A stretch of 64,000 nucleotides of DNA, from positions 692,465-756,464 of the forward strand of contig UESW01004258.1 of assembly GCA_900491605.1 (NCBI GenBank), written 5' to 3'. This DNA is from Calamus simplicifolius. Lineage: Eukaryota > Streptophyta > Magnoliopsida > Arecales > Arecaceae. The notes under the pieces were generated by a model that saw nothing but the letters and a program-made list of their open reading frames with translations, was not told the DNA's origin and did no database searches. The translations under genes and the position numbers were made by a program. Position 1 is the stretch's first letter; the number at the start of each line of letters is the position of its first letter. Positions 33,860 through 47,154 of the stretch are shown piece after piece.

Positions 33860-36650
33860 CTAAAAATTAACATGCACCACATGTACTTTTTCTATCTATT
33901 TTACATCCAACATAGTCAGAATCAGAATATGCAATCAAATTCAGTGTTGAGTCTCTAGAATACCATAATCCTACATTTTTAGTTCCACTTAGATATCTTA
34001 GTATTCTTTTTATGGTAATTAAATGAGATTTTTAGGTTTAGATTGATATCTAGCACATAAACAAACATCAAACATTATATCAGGTTTACTTACAGTTAAG
34101 TAAAGTAGAGATCCGATCATACCTCTATAATGCTTTTAATCAATAGGCTTACCGTCTTCATCTTTATCCAATTTGCATGAAGGACTCATTGGTGTTCCGA
34201 GAGGTTTGATTGATTCCATTCCAAACTTCTTGAGAATTTCCTTTGTGTACTTTGTTTGGTTGATGAAAATCCCCTCTCTCTCTTGTTTGATTTGTAGTCC
34301 TAGGAAGAAGTTGAGTTCTCCCATCATGCTCATCACGAATTCACCCTGCATTAACTTAGCAAATTCTTGACACAAAAGATTATTAGTAGCACCGAATACA
34401 ATATCATCCACATAGATTTGTACTACCAATAAATCTTTATCTTTTCTTTTCAAAAATAAGGTTTTATCAACATTTCCTCTAGAAAAATTATTTTCAGTTA
34501 GAAATTTGCTTAACCTATCATACCAAGCTCTAGGTGCTTGTTTTAAACCATAAAGTGCTTTGTATAATTTAAAAACATGATTTGGAAGTTCATGATCTTC
34601 AAAACCAGGTGGTTGTTCTACAAAAACTTCTTCATTTATAAAACCATTTAAAAATACACTTTTAACATCCATTTAAAATAAATTAATATTCATATGACAT
34701 GCAAATGCAAGTAATAGTCTAATTGCTTCTAATTTAGCTACAGGTACAAAAGTTTCATCAAAATCAACTCCTTCTTCTTGATTATATCCTTTTGCAACTA
34801 ATCTAGCTTTATTTCTAATTACTATGCCATTTTTATCTAATTTATTTCTAAATACCCATTTAGATCCTATAACTGAGTGACCTTTAGGTCTATCAACTAA
34901 GGACCATACATTATTTCTAGTAAATTGATTTAATTCTTCTTGCATAGCTAGCATCCAATTACTATCTTTTTCAGCTTCTTCAATAGTTTTAGATTCAATT
35001 TGAGATACAAATGCAAGATGATTATTGATATTTCTCATAGATGATCTACTTCTTACACCTTGAGATGGATCACCTATAATCAATTTCTTTGGATGTCCAT
35101 AGGCATATCTCCAATCTCTAGAAAGATCTACCTCATCATGATTTATATCAATAACATCAACTCTAGGTGAATCATCATCTTTAGCTTCTTGTTCATGATC
35201 TGAAGATACATATATATTTAATTTTTTAATATCTCTCTAGCAAATTTGTATCTTCCTCATCATCAACCTTTTTTGAACTTGATACTAAAGACTCATCAAA
35301 AACTACATGAATAGATTCTTCTATAATTATGTTTCTCTTGTTAAATACTCTATAGGCTTTACTAGTTGTTGAATATCCTAAGAATATGCCTTCATCAGAT
35401 TTTGCATCAAATTTTCCAAGATAATCTTTATCATTATTATGAATAAAGCATCGACAACCAAATGCATAAAAATAACTAATGTCAGGTTTCCTATCATGCC
35501 ATAATTCATAAGGAGTTTTCTTAAGAATTGGCCTAATTAAAGCTCTATTAAGGATGTAACATGCTATGTTTATAGCTTTCGTCCAGAAGTACTTTGGGAG
35601 TTGGCTTTCACATAGCATGGTACGGGCCATGTCTTCTAATGTTTATTCTTTCTTTCTACAACTCCATTTTGTTGTGGTGTTCTAGGTGCAGAAAAGTTAT
35701 GATGAATGCCATATTCAATGCAGAAATTTTTAAATAAATGATTTTCAAATTCTGTTCCATGATCACTTCTAAGAGACACTATGGTGTTGTTTTCTCACTA
35801 GTGACTTTCTTGAAGAATTTCATGAATATAGGGAAAGTCTCATCCTTATGAGCTAAAAATAATATCCAAATGAATCTAGAATAATCATCTACTATCATAA
35901 GACCATATTTCTTTCCTCCTAGACTAGTAGTTCTAGTAGGTCCAAAAAGATCCATGTGAAGTAGTTCAAGTGGCCTAGAAGTGGAAACAACATTTTTAGA
36001 TTTGAAAGAATTTCTAGTTTATTTTCCAAATTGACATCATCACAAATTCTATTGTTTTCAAAATCTAACTTTGGAAGTCTTTTAACTAAATCCATTCTAA
36101 TTAATTTTTAAATTAAGTGTGTGCTTTCTTGACCTAATCTACGATGCCACAACCATCCGATCTCATTAACCTTAGCATTATCAGCAATTAAGCAATGATT
36201 ACTGTAGACAAATTGTCTAAATCTATTAAGTATACATTGTCATTTCTATTTCCAACAAATATAATGCTACTGTCAGGGGGATTAGAAACAGTGCAAATAG
36301 AAGTTTCAAAGGAAACTTTGAAACCTTTATCACATAATTGGCTAATACTAATTAAATTATATTTTAAACCATCAATATATAAAACATTTTCTATAAAAGT
36401 GGATGGAGTTATTTGAATTTTATCAAATCCCATAATTTGGTCTTTACCATTGTCTCCAAATGTAACAACTCCTCCTCTTTTTTCTTCAAGGGTGATGAAT
36501 TGCTCCTTATCATCCGTCATGTGTCTTGAGTAGCCGTTATCAAGATACCACTTTCGTTTTGATCTTTTGGCCGCAAGACACTCCTGCAAGATAATCAAAC
36601 TTTTGTTTAGGTACCCAAGCTTTCTTGGATCCTTCATGGTTAGTAGCAAT
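33860..36650 (-). pseudogene. pol: Element A pol: protease, integrase, RT and start of RNase H
   Basis: Minus-strand copia pol. The protease-like segment is WYLDNGYSRHMTDDKEQF near 36,515-36,570; the usual D-S/T-G is D-N-G here. Integrase core pieces are DLFGPTRTT near 35,930-35,955 and PRTPQQNGV near 35,660-35,690, with frame breaks near 35,640 and 35,790. 34,673-35,083 links integrase to RT (WMLAMQEELNQFTRNNVW; GSKWVFRNKLD). RT has DVKSVFLNGFINEEVFVEQ...LYGLKQAPRAWYDRL and IYVDDIVFG near 34,395-34,425, intact from 34,672 to 34,136. The frame then breaks, and RNase H is cut at 33,860 by the CACTA insertion; its remainder is at 21,407-21,798. Confidence 0.88.
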
Positions 36651-38244
36651 AAAGATTGTTCCTTTGGAACCCATATTTCTTTCCTTTAAACTTAAATTCT
36701 AATCAATTTTTCTAAAATTGCATTCATAAGATTTATGTCCCTTTTTATTACAATGAAAACAGGAAATATTATTTTTGCTTGGTTTTTTAATAAAGAAATT
36801 ATTTACATACTTTTGTTTTATACGAGGTCTATATTCTAAACCATCTTTATCAAATACTGCTCTTTGGCTACTTAATAATAAATTAAGTTTTTCTGAGCTA
36901 TAAGTGAATCTATCAACTACATTTTTATATTTATCAACTTCCTTCTTTAGATCAAGGCTTTCATTTGAAATCAATTCTTTTTCTTTTAAAACATCATCTT
37001 TTTCAGATTTCAGATTTCTAACCTCAAGAATTAGTTCATTTTTCTCTTTGATTAGATTTAAGTTTTCAGTTTTCAAATATTTATTTTTAATTCTTAAAAC
37101 TTTGAAATCCTTAATTAACTCATTGAAAGTTTCATATAATTCATCAAAGGTAAAATCTTCATTGGGAGTTTTGGAACTTACCTTGTTATCATCTTTTGCC
37201 ATGAAGCATATGTTTGCAACTTCTTTTTGATCTTCTTCAGATGAAGATTCTTCACTATCAGTCCACGTTGCAACATAAGCCTTCTTCATTTTTTTGTAGG
37301 CTTTCTTCAATTGAGGATAATCTGATCTAAAGTGCCCCAGTTTCTTACATTCATAACATATGAGGGGGTCTTTTTCTTTGTCCTTGTCCTTCTCTTTTTC
37401 TCCTTCCATTTTGATTCCAGATTTTCTTTTGTGGAAGGGTCTCCTTCTTTGCATGAATCTTTTAAACTTCTTAGCAAGAAGTGAAGTCTCCTCCTCATCA
37501 TCATCATCTTCTTCATCACTGTTGCTCTTTTTATTTTCTGCAGCCTTGAGGGCAATTATTTTCTTCTTCTTGACTTCTTCCTCTTGATGATGCTTTATTG
37601 TCAGCTCATGGGTCATCAATGATCCAAGCAGCTCCTCCAAAGGTAATGTATTCAAATCTTTGGCTTCTTGGATGGCAGTTACTTTTGCTTCCCATGATCT
37701 TAGAAGAGACCTAAGAATTTTACGCACCAAATCAGAATTAGTATAGGTCTTACCAAGACTTTTTAGACCATTAACTATATCAGTGAATCTAGTGTACATG
37801 CATGTGATTGATTCAGTTTGTTTCATGCTAAACAATTCATATTTGTGCACTAGAATGTTAATTTTGATTCTTTTACTTGATTAGTACCCTCATGGGTAAC
37901 TTCTAATCTATCCCAAATTTCGTTTGCAGAAATACATGTAGAAATTATATTAAATTCATTAGCATCTAAAGCACAATATAAAACATTCATGGCTTTTGCA
38001 TTAAGCTGAGCCATTTTCCTATCGTTCTCATTCCAATCCCTTTCGAGTTTAGAAACTATTGAACCATCTATAATGGTGTGGGTGTGCTAGGTCCATTTGT
38101 AATGACAATCCACAATTCATAGTCTAAAGCTTGAATGAAAATCCTCATTTTTGCTTTTCGATATGAATAATTAGAGCCATTAAACAAGGGTGGCCTATTA
38201 GTGGATTGACCTTCAGTGAAAGATGATCTAGCTTGTGTTTCCAT
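36651..38244 (-). pseudogene. gag: Element A gag, frameshifted near its N-terminus
   Basis: The start codon is at 38,244 (METQ...). The frame is lost between ~38,100 and 37,860, then opens again for 383 codons from 37,850: MHKYELFSMKQTESITCMYT, HELTIKHHQEEEVKKKK, a basic region, knuckle 1 CYECKKLGHFRSDY (last Cys replaced by Tyr) near 37,320-37,365, a long coiled coil (LKTENLNLIKEKNELILEV), and knuckle 2 CFHCNKKGHKSYEC near 36,716-36,757. The structural protein would form the particle and bind RNA. The plus-strand ORFs 36,904-37,230 and 37,360-37,587 are shadows. Confidence 0.85.
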
Positions 38245-38294
38245 TTGGATCTTTAACTCTTGATCGTTGGATCAAACAAAAATAATGAGCACTA

Positions 38295-38306
38295 GCTCTG
38301 ATACCA
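38295..38306 (-). promoter_or_regulatory. Element A primer-binding site (tRNA-iMet type)
   Basis: TGGTATCAGAGC on the minus strand, two bases inside the 5' LTR boundary at 38,309. Confidence 0.9.
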
Positions 38307-38308
38307 AT

Positions 38309-39779
38309 TGTTGGCCTAGATGGCAACCCAAAAGGGGGGGATGAATTGGGTTCTATAAAAAATTTAACAATTTAAAACTTAAAACCAATTAAGTTAACTA
38401 GCAAATTAATGCAACAATGTAAAGCACAATGAGAGAGAGAGATAGAGGCAAAGGCACAACACACACAAGATTTATAGTGGTTCGGTGTATCCCACACCTA
38501 CGTCCACTTCCAAGTAACTCTTGGGTCCACACTATAATCACCCAGATTACAATCGAGTTATTTTACAAGCTCACAACTCTAACTTGTTGTTTTACACGGG
38601 GTCACAACGAACCCAGCTGGTTTTCCCAGGTTCACCAGCACAAAACCCAATATAAGCTACACTTAGCTTACCCCGAGGTTAACAACCTCAACTAATTCAA
38701 TCCCCTGATTAAATTAGACAAACAACAAATCAATTAAGAGTTTATAACAATAACAGCTCCTTAATTGAGCAAATGAGCAATGTAAGTAAATGAAAATAGA
38801 AAAGCCTAATTTCTGAAGCAATGTAGGGCTTGAGCTTTTCTTCTTTTCTTCTCTTCTCCTTCTCTTCTGAATTGAATGGAATTAGAACACTTGAAAAGAT
38901 TTTGGTGAAGAAACGGTTGAAGATTTAGGGCTTTTCTTACTCTTCTTCAAAATTAGGGAAATCCTTTGAAATAGCTCTTTTGGCGCTTTTGGATTCCTCT
39001 TCTAACTTTCAATAGTGGATAGGCTTTGGCTCAGAAGATTTCTTGAAGTGGGATTTTTGATTTCTCTTTCTTTCTTTTTGTTTCACTGTTTTTCCCGTTC
39101 TTCTTATTTCAAACGGTTCAATCCCTTTTATAGGCATTTCAATCCATGAGTAGGTGAAAAATAGATGTTGGAGTTGTCCTTGGATGAACCTTACCAAAAG
39201 AAAATAGATCCGTTAGAGGTTAGGTAAGAAAAATATATTCGTTGAAAACTTGAAATTCCATTTCTGATGTGGAGGTGTTGGCTCTAGATCTTCAGGTGTC
39301 GGCTCCAAATCAGATTTCCAAAAATAGTAATAAATGATCCGTCAAGGTGTTGGCTCCAAGTTTTTGAAGTGTGAGCTCGGCGAGATCTGGGGTCGGCTCT
39401 AAATTTCTGAAGGTGTCGGCTCCGTCAGTGTCCGAAAAATCACTCTCTGTAACTGGTCTGGAGTCGGCTCCACACTCTACAGGTGTCGACTCTAACTTTT
39501 CATATGTCGGCTCTAAAATTTTAGGTGTCGGCTCCGAACCGTGCCAAAAAACAACACTGTTCTGATACTCTCTGGTGTCGACTCCGAGGACTTAGGGAGT
39601 CGGCTCCAAGTTCTGAACTTACATAAATTCCATTTAAATTCAACTTGAAACTGATTTTCTAAGTAACATATTGATGAATAACCAATCTTAATTCCTGAAA
39701 TACTTATCAAATTGATCAGAAACATAAGGAATATACTCATGGCTTTTGTTAATAATTAAAATCAATAATTGGGTCAACA
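38309..39779 (-). mobile_element. Element A 5' LTR
   Basis: 1,471 bp, paired with 7,216-8,681. It has a TATAAAT box at 38,470-38,476 (minus) and the GGTGTCGGCTCC cluster at 39,270-39,610. It is followed by the TSD TAATT. ORFs 38,429-38,695 and 39,371-39,740 are LTR shadows. Confidence 0.93.
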
Positions 39780-39784
39780 TAATT

Positions 39785-40118
39785 CTACTTCATTTTTATA
39801 GGATGTGATAGTTTTTCACTATCTATCAACCTATCATAATTCTTATTTTTTCTAACCATACTATATAAAAATTTCATACGTAGATGGAGTCTTCTTAATT
39901 ATTAAATTAAACAAAACCAAATAGATGCCTCATCTACAATTTCTTAATTAAATATGTGAGTCCCAATTTCTAGTTTTCTAAATGTTTAAAGTTGGCTTCC
40001 ATAATTGATGATAATCCTAATTTATTTGCAACCTACTAATTAATAATTAAAGAGGAGCATTTTAACTCCATATGGCTAGAAAAAGTGTTTCAGCTCAGTA
40101 GCACCAGAACAAGGCTGC
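39785..40118. other. AT-rich sequence between elements A and C
   Basis: Pre-insertion DNA, probably contiguous with the left flank of A before A inserted. No frame or repeat is recognised. Confidence 0.5.
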
Positions 40119-40123
40119 AGGCT

Positions 40124-41289
40124 GTTAGTATAGATAGTGGCTACCTAATAGATAAGACTGAGTCTAGAGTTATACTCTATGTCCTTAAGATAATTTCGTT
40201 CAGCAACAGTGCTTACTGTCAGTATGACGATTGTCCTTCAGGATACAACAGTCTTTTTTTGATGAAAGCAGCACTATAATTCACCAAAAATATCGAATCA
40301 AGAATGCTTCTCTCTTTTTAATGCACTATTGCTATACTACCCTTAGAAGAGTATGCAAATTCCTAAGAGAGAAAAGGACTAGGATTGATTCGGATTGAAT
40401 CTGGATTGAATGAACATGCAAGGGTCTAGGGTCCTATTTATAGGTTTTAGGTGCCCTTTGGAAGCAACCCTACGAATTTGATCTGCACCGTTAGATCTGA
40501 TCGGATGCAATCAACGGTCTGATCAATAAGCCTTTTCATGATGAGATAAGTTGATTTATAGCCGTGATCTGAAGATCACGCAATCGATCGACCTTTTCGA
40601 AGTCCTAATACGCAGATCATGCGATCGGCCCATCTTTTCGAAGCCTTGATACGCCGATCTGTAACCATGATCTAAAGATTACGTGATCGATGCGCTTCTC
40701 GAAAGCCTTAATAGGCTATCATGTGATCGACGCGTATCATGGATCTATGATCTATACATATCTTATCACCAATGGTCCTATTGACCAATCAATCGATGGT
40801 CAACAGTCTTTTCATCAATGGATGGGATCAATCCAAGCCATTATCAGCCGATCAACACTGCTATTTTCAATCACATCGATTTATCATTTGATCTTAGTCC
40901 CTCATCTTAATCTAATCAGTCTTCACCATCAGATCCTCATGATCAAGAAAAAATTTAAAAGCCCCCCAAGCTCCTTGCGACAATATGCAAGTGCAAAGTG
41001 CAAAGTGCCCATTGCGCCTTTCGTACACGCGCAGGGGAGTGCGAAGTGCGAAGTGCCCATTGTACCCTTCGCATATGCATGGGTACGCATCACCCTCAGG
41101 CTCTCCACTTATGGTGAGCCTAAGGAACTTAAGCTTCAATGAAGAGATTTTCATATAAGTAAACCTTCCTTTCTTGATTTTTTCGATGTGGGACTAAATG
41201 TCCTCACAATTTCTCATTCACACACAAGGAGATAATGGGCTTTGAAAGCCCATTAGGATATTCAGGCCTATTAACCCATTTATCCAATA
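40124..41289 (-). mobile_element. Element C 3' LTR
   Basis: 1,166 bp; the end reads CCAATA where the other copy has CCAACA. Followed by ATCCCCCATATG, i.e. a short polypurine tract on the minus strand. Contains three to four units around GATCACGCGATCGA...TTTTCGAAGCCTTGATACGC at 40,560-40,735. A ~58-bp tandem duplication at 40,980-41,085 (AAGTGCCCATTG... twice) is absent from the other LTR and accounts for the length difference. Confidence 0.88.
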
Positions 41290-41911
41290 ATCCCCCATAT
41301 GAATGAAAATTGGACTTAGATCAAATATCAGCAAAGGCAAACCCCTACATAAAAGGATTTTAATGCAAATGAATATGCAGACACTAAAGAGAGTATAATG
41401 GGTTGAAGTTGTATCGGGATAGGTAGCTTGTGGCTTTGAACCTTCCTTAGTGAGTTGTTATTGAGTTTACTTGCTAAAAAGTGAGCATGATGTCTTGAAC
41501 TTTTCAGTGTTTTGTGTAAACTAAGACAATAACAATCACACAACTTCTTTCCGAGCATTTTTTTTGGTTCTCATGGTTGTGTTCATTTTGGCCCCGAACA
41601 TCTTCTGATTTCATGAGTGCTTCAAAGAACTAAGCCTTAAAATTCTCATAAAATTGGCCCAATTCACACTCACATAGGTGATTCTTATTAAGAGTATCTT
41701 GTTATACCCCACATGAATGTTCATGTCATAAGAATCATTAAAAGCAATGCTTATCCTAGTACCTTTAGCAGGTAGCACCAATTATCATAGGAATGAGTAG
41801 GATTGAACATCCTTAGTGTTATACAAGTCTCTTCATAATTTAGTTATCCCATTTGAACTTAGATCTTGGGATCTCCAGTCAGCTAGGTTGGGTATCCACT
41901 ATGAAGATTTT

Positions 41912-44900
41912 TCAGTTATAGGTTTTAAATCCATTTCCCCTCGATAAACAGTTTACTTGATCTCTTGGTAACCCCTTTATCAATGGATCCGCTAGGTTTT
42001 TCTTTGACTGAATATAGTCAATAGAAATTATACCAATTTTAAGTAACTTCTTAATGGTATTATGTCTATGATGTATATGTTTAGACTTACCATTATACAT
42101 TTTATTCTGTGCTCTGCAAATTGCTGACTGACTATCACAATGTATGCATATTGCAGACACAGGCTTTGGCCAACATGAAATATCTTCTAAAAGGTTTTCA
42201 AAGCCATTTTGCTTCTTCAGTAGCCTTTTCTAAAGCAATAAACTCAGATTCCATAGTGGATCGAGCTATACATGTTTGCTTAGAAGATTTTTATGACACA
42301 GCATCTCTTAAGGTGAATACATATCCACTTGTGAATTTTATATCTTATGTGTTAGATATCCAATTTGCATCACTGTATCCTTTTAGTACAGCTGAATATC
42401 TTGAATAATGTAATCCATAACTTAGGATCTATCGCAAATATCTTAATACCCTTATTAAAGCTATCCAATGATTTGGACCTGGATTACTTGTGAATCTGCT
42501 AACTTATTAACAACATATGCTATGTCAGGATGAGTGCAATTCATGACATACATTAAACTATCAATTATACGTGAATATTCTAACTAAGATATTGGTTCTC
42601 CAGTATACTTAGCCAAATGTAGATTAACATCTACAGGTATTTCATCGGGCTAGTATCATACTTTTTAAACTTATTTAATATTTTCTCAATATAATTAGAT
42701 TGAGATAATATTATTTCTTCAGATGTTCTAGTGATTCAAATCCCTAGTATAACATCTGCAACACCTATATTTTTCATGTCAAAATGTTTGATCAACATTT
42801 TCTTTATCTGTTTAATCATTTTAGTATTACTACCAATGATTAACATGTCATCTACATATAAGCAGATTATCACATACCCTTCAGGCAGGATTTTGGCATA
42901 TATATTTGTCACATTTATTTATTTTGAATCCATTTGATAACATAATATTATCAAATTTTTTATGTCATTGCTTAGATGCTTGTTTTAATCCATATAAGGA
43001 TTTAACAAGTCTACACACCTTCTTTTCTTGTCCAGGAACAATAAATCCCTCAGGCTATTTCATATATATTTCTTCATCTAATTCACCATTCAGAAGAGCA
43101 GTTTTAACATCCATTTGATGAATTTCAAGATTATTAATGGCTGCAAAAACGATTATCATTCTTATAGATGTTATTCTACTTACTAGTGAATAGGTATCAA
43201 AAAAGTCTATACCTTCTTTTTGTTTGAAGCCCTTAGCCACTAATCTGGCTTTATACTTATCAATTGATCCATCAGTCTTTAGCTTTTTTCTTAAAAATTC
43301 ACTTGCACCCTAGAGGTTTCATACCAGATGGTAAGTCTACCAACTCCCAGGTATGATTGTGCATGATGGACTCAATTTTACTATTAATAGCTTCTTTCCA
43401 AAAGGGTGCTTCTAGATTAGATATTACCTCTTTGAATGTCTGAGGTTCATCTTGTAACATATAAGTTATATAATCAGGACCAAAGGACTTTGCAACTTTT
43501 GATCTCTTACTGTGTCTGTGTTCATCTTCAGGATATTCTTCCTGATGATTACTACTTGTTGTATTATCATAAGTTCTTTTATTTGAACTTATTTCTAATT
43601 TTTCTTTGCTTGGAAATATATCTTCTAAGAATGATGTATTCCTTGATTTCATAATTATATTTTTCTGTATATCAGATATATCTAATTTATACACAAGAAA
43701 GCGATATGCACTACTATTATGTGCATAACCGATAAATATACAATCAACACTTTTAAGCCCTATTTTGACCTTTTTGGGACCGAAATAGCTATTTTAGCTA
43801 GACACCCCCACACTCTTAAGTAATTATAAGAAGGTTTCTTTCCTTTTCATAACTCATATGGAGTAACATCCTTCTTCTTAAAAGATATCTTATTAAGAAT
43901 ATGATTTACTGAGAGGCTTGCTTCTCCCCATAAATTCTGTGGTATACCAAAAATTATCAACATAGCATTCATCATTTCTTTTAATGTATGATTTTTGCGT
44001 TTCACAATTACATTAAATTGAGACGAATAAGGAGCCATAGTTTGATGAATAATACCATGCTTTTGACAGAATTCATCAAAAGGTGCATCGTATTCTCCAC
44101 CTCTATCACTCCTTATGGCCTTAATCTTTTTATCAAGTTGATTTTCAACTTCATTTTTATAACATTTAAACATTTCTAAAGCCTCATCTTTAGACTTTAG
44201 TAGATACACATAGCAGTATCTTGTTGAATCATCAATAAATATTATAAAATACTTTTTATCTTCTCGAGTTTGAACTGACTTTAAGTCACATAGATTACTA
44301 TGAATTAAGTCAAGAGATTCAGTATTTCTTTCTACTGAAGGAAATTATGTTTTTGCTAACTTAGCTTCAACACATACTTCACACTTGTAATATGAATCAA
44401 TTTCATGATTAGGTGATAATTCTAATTTTATTAATTTTTGTAATGAATTAAAATTCATATATCCTAATCTATCATGCCATAAACAAGAAGAGTCAACCAT
44501 ATAAGCAGAAGAATAAGCTTTATTTATTTCAAGGTTTTTGTGTACAATCATTACATTAACCTTGAATAATCCATTATTCAAGTAACCCCTTCTAATAAAT
44601 ATCCACCCCTTAGTAAGTACAAATTTATTGGACTCAAAGACCATCCTAAAGCCATGTTTGCTTAGGAGAGAACCTGATATAAGATTCTTTCGGATGTCAG
44701 GTATATATAGCACATCGTTAAGTAGAAGCTCCTTGCTAGATGTCATCTATAAAATAATGCGGCCAAGTCCTTCTATCTTGGATGTAGCGGAGTTACCGAT
44801 GACCAGATTTCTACTATTGATAGGAGTATATGATGAAAACATACTCTTATCAGAGCAGACATGTTTGGTAGCTCCAGTGTCGATGTACCACTCATTTGCT

Positions 44901-45090
44901 TTGTCAACCATGTTTTCTTCAAACACAACAGCTGATAGCATCATCTCGGATACCTATTGGGATAGGGTTTTAGTAATGTTGACATCTTTCTTTTCTTTAT
45001 CCTTGTAATGGTAGTCCTTAGATTTATGTCCTTGCTTTCCACAGACAAAGCACTTTTCCTTGAACTTATATTTCTTTGGATTGCCTTTCT
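41912..45090 (-). pseudogene. pol: Element C pol: protease, integrase, RT, RNase H, broken
   Basis: Pieces in order on the minus strand. Protease EWYIDTGATKHVCS (~44,850-44,895). A GAG-pre-integrase-like stretch with LWHDRLGYMNFNSLQKL (44,420-44,490). Integrase AIRSDRGGEYDAPFDEFCQKHGI, then APYSSQFNVIVKRKNHTLKEMM (44,000-44,130), where the family usually has NG(V)VER. RT EGIDFFDTYSLVSRITSIRMI...MDVKTALLNGELDEEIYM (43,055-43,230) and YVDDM near 42,847-42,862. RNase H IHCDSQSAICRAQNKMYNGKSKHI to a stop at 41,912. Several frame changes and stops show it is dead. Confidence 0.85.
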
Positions 45091-45775
45091 TCTATTTAAA
45101 GCCTTCACCTGGAAACTTACATTTCTTTCTTCCTTCTATTAGGTTGGCCTTAGGCTCAGCAAGTTGTCCACCTATCATCTTATCTTGGCTCTTATTGTCT
45201 TCCTCGATTCTCAGGCAGCCAATTAGATCTTCAAGTCTCATCTCCTTTCGCTTATGCTTTAGGTAGTTCTTGAAATCCTTCCATAATGGTCGTAGCTTCT
45301 CTATGATGGCAACTACCTGGAATGACTCACTGAGAGACTGCGTGTATCTCATGCAGGATGATCTGAAACTCTTGAACTTGCTTCATAACAGTTTTATGGT
45401 CGACCATCTTATAGTCTAAAAACCTTCGAACCATGAACTTCTTATGTCCAGCATCCTTTGTCTTATACTTTTATCCAGGGATGCCTATAACTCCTTGGCA
45501 GTAGCAATACTGTTGTACACATTGTACAGGGTATTATCCAAACCATTTAGGATGTAGTTCTTGCAAAGGAAGTCCGAATGCTTCCACGCCTCCACCGCAG
45601 CAATTACTTGCTTGTCAGTCTCCCCTTCCTTCAGGATAGATGGAGCTTCATTCAGTACTCTGATCAGATTCAAAATTATGAGGTAAAATAGCATCTTCTG
45701 TTGCTACCTCTTGAAGTTCGTGCCGAAGAATTTCTTCGATCTCTCGGCTTGAACAAATATTGTCATTGTAGCCAT
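45060..45775 (-). pseudogene. gag: Element C gag, broken
   Basis: The start MATMTIFVQAERSKKF at 45,775 is a typical Tnt1-like gag opening. Further fragments: LKEGETDKQVIAAVEAWKHSDFLCKNYILNGL (45,540-45,640) and SLSESFQVVAIIEKLRPLWKDFKNYLKHKRKEM (45,230-45,340). Just downstream (45,015-45,062) the zinc knuckle reads CFVCGKQGHKSKDY, with Tyr instead of the final Cys. Confidence 0.8.
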
Positions 45776-45817
45776 CTGCAGCAGCACTTTCGTGATAGCA
45801 GGAATTTGTCTTAAGAT

Positions 45818-46925
45818 TGTTAGTGCAGATAGTGGCTACCTAATAGATAAGACTGAGTCTATAGTTATACTCTATGTCCTTAAGATAATTTCATCCTGCA
45901 ATGGTGCTTACGGTCAGTATGATAATTATTTTCCAGGATACACAATAGTTTTCTTTTGATGAAAGCAGCACTACAATTCACCAAAAATATCGAACCAAGA
46001 ATGCTTCTCTCTTTTTAATGCACTATTGTTATGCTATCCTTAGGAGAGTATGCAAATGCCTAATAGAGGAAAGGACTAGGATTGATTCGAATTGAATCTG
46101 GATTGAATGAAAATGCAAGGGTCTGGAGTCCTATTTATAGGTTTTAGGTATCCTTTGGAAGCAACCCTACGGATTTGATCTGCACCGTTAAATCTGATTG
46201 GATGTGATCAACGGTCTGATCAATAAGCCTTTTCATGATGGGATAAGTCAATTTACAGCCATGATCTGAAGATCACGCGATTGATCCACCTTTTGAAGTC
46301 TTAATATGTAGATCACACGATCGGCCTGCCTCTTCGAAGCCTTGATACGCCGATCTATAACCATGATCTGAAGATCACGTGATCGACGCGCTTCTTGGAA
46401 GCCTTAATAGGCTATCATGCGATCGACGTGTATCTTGATGCATCGATCTATGATCTGTACATATCTTAGGACCAACAGTCATGTTGATCGGTCAACCGAT
46501 GGTCAACGGTCTTTTCATCAATGGCTGCAATCAATCCAAGCCATGATTAGCCGATCAATACCGCTATTTCCAATCACATCGGTCCATCATTTGATCTTAG
46601 CCCCTCATCTTAATCCGATCAGTCTTCACCGTCGGATCCTCATGATCAAGAAAAAATTTAAAAGCCCCTCAAGATGATGCACGTGCGAAGTGCACCTACA
46701 AAGCGCCCATTGCGCCCTTCACATATGCCTGGAGCTCTCCACTTATGATGAGCCTAAGGAACTTAAGCTTTAAGGAAGAGGTTTCCATATAAATGAACAT
46801 TCCTTTCTTGATTTTTTCGATGCGGGACTAAATATCTTCACAATTTCTCATTCACACACAAGGAGGAGGTAATGGGCTTTCAAGGCCCATTAGGATATTC
46901 AGGCCTATAGCCCATTTATCCAACA
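45818..46925 (-). mobile_element. Element C 5' LTR
   Basis: 1,108 bp, TGTTAG...CCAACA, colinear with 40,124-41,289 and followed by the TSD CAGGC. The sequence just inside (45,790-45,817) contains no recognisable tRNA-iMet complement. Confidence 0.88.
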
Positions 46926-46930
46926 CAGGC

Positions 46931-47154
46931 CACTTACACTAATAAATTAATCTTGATTAAAACATTTTACTAATAAAAAATTAGGTGATAGCTAGGTTGG
47001 GGGGTGGGGGAGGAGAGAGGAGCCAGAGGCAACTCTAGAAAGAGGCTTTGAGGGAGAGAAATTGCAGCAAGAGAGTTGGGGATTAAAGAGAGCAAATAAT
47101 AGAGAGACTTAGAGCGAGAAAATCTTAGAGGGAGATCGTAGGGAACAGAGGTGG
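46931..47154. other. purine-rich stretch, nothing recognised
   Basis: From 46,990 the plus strand is dominated by G and A (GGGGGTGGGGGAGGAGAGAG; repeated AGAGAG). It leads into the minisatellite that follows and could be part of the same unit. Confidence 0.4.

Larger units (their letters stand above)
7216..39779 (-). mobile_element. Element A: SIRE/Maximus-type Ty1/copia retrotransposon, split by element B and a CACTA transposon
   Basis: LTRs at 7,216-8,681 and 38,309-39,779 begin TGTTGG and end CAACA, and are flanked by the direct repeat TAATT (7,211-7,215; 39,780-39,784). A polypurine tract borders the left LTR and an iMet-type primer site borders the right LTR, so transcription runs leftward. 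Removing element B plus its TSD and the CACTA element plus its TSD leaves about 10.3 kb, normal for this group. Contents on the minus strand are gag, protease, integrase, RT, RNase H, then a late extra ORF. By eye the two LTRs differ by roughly 6% over ~200 bases, more than those of B, as expected for the host of the nested insertions. Confidence 0.93.
40124..46925 (-). mobile_element. Element C: Ty1/copia retrotransposon (Tnt1-like), decayed
   Basis: 6,802 bp with LTRs 40,124-41,289 and 45,818-46,925, starting TGTTAG and flanked by the direct repeat CAGGC (40,119-40,123; 46,926-46,930). Gag-PR-INT-RT-RNase H lie on the minus strand in copia order with many stops. The LTRs differ clearly more than those of A or B (roughly 12% or more by eye in the first 120 bases), so C looks the oldest of the three. 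No TGGTATCAGAGC primer site follows the 5' LTR. Confidence 0.9.
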
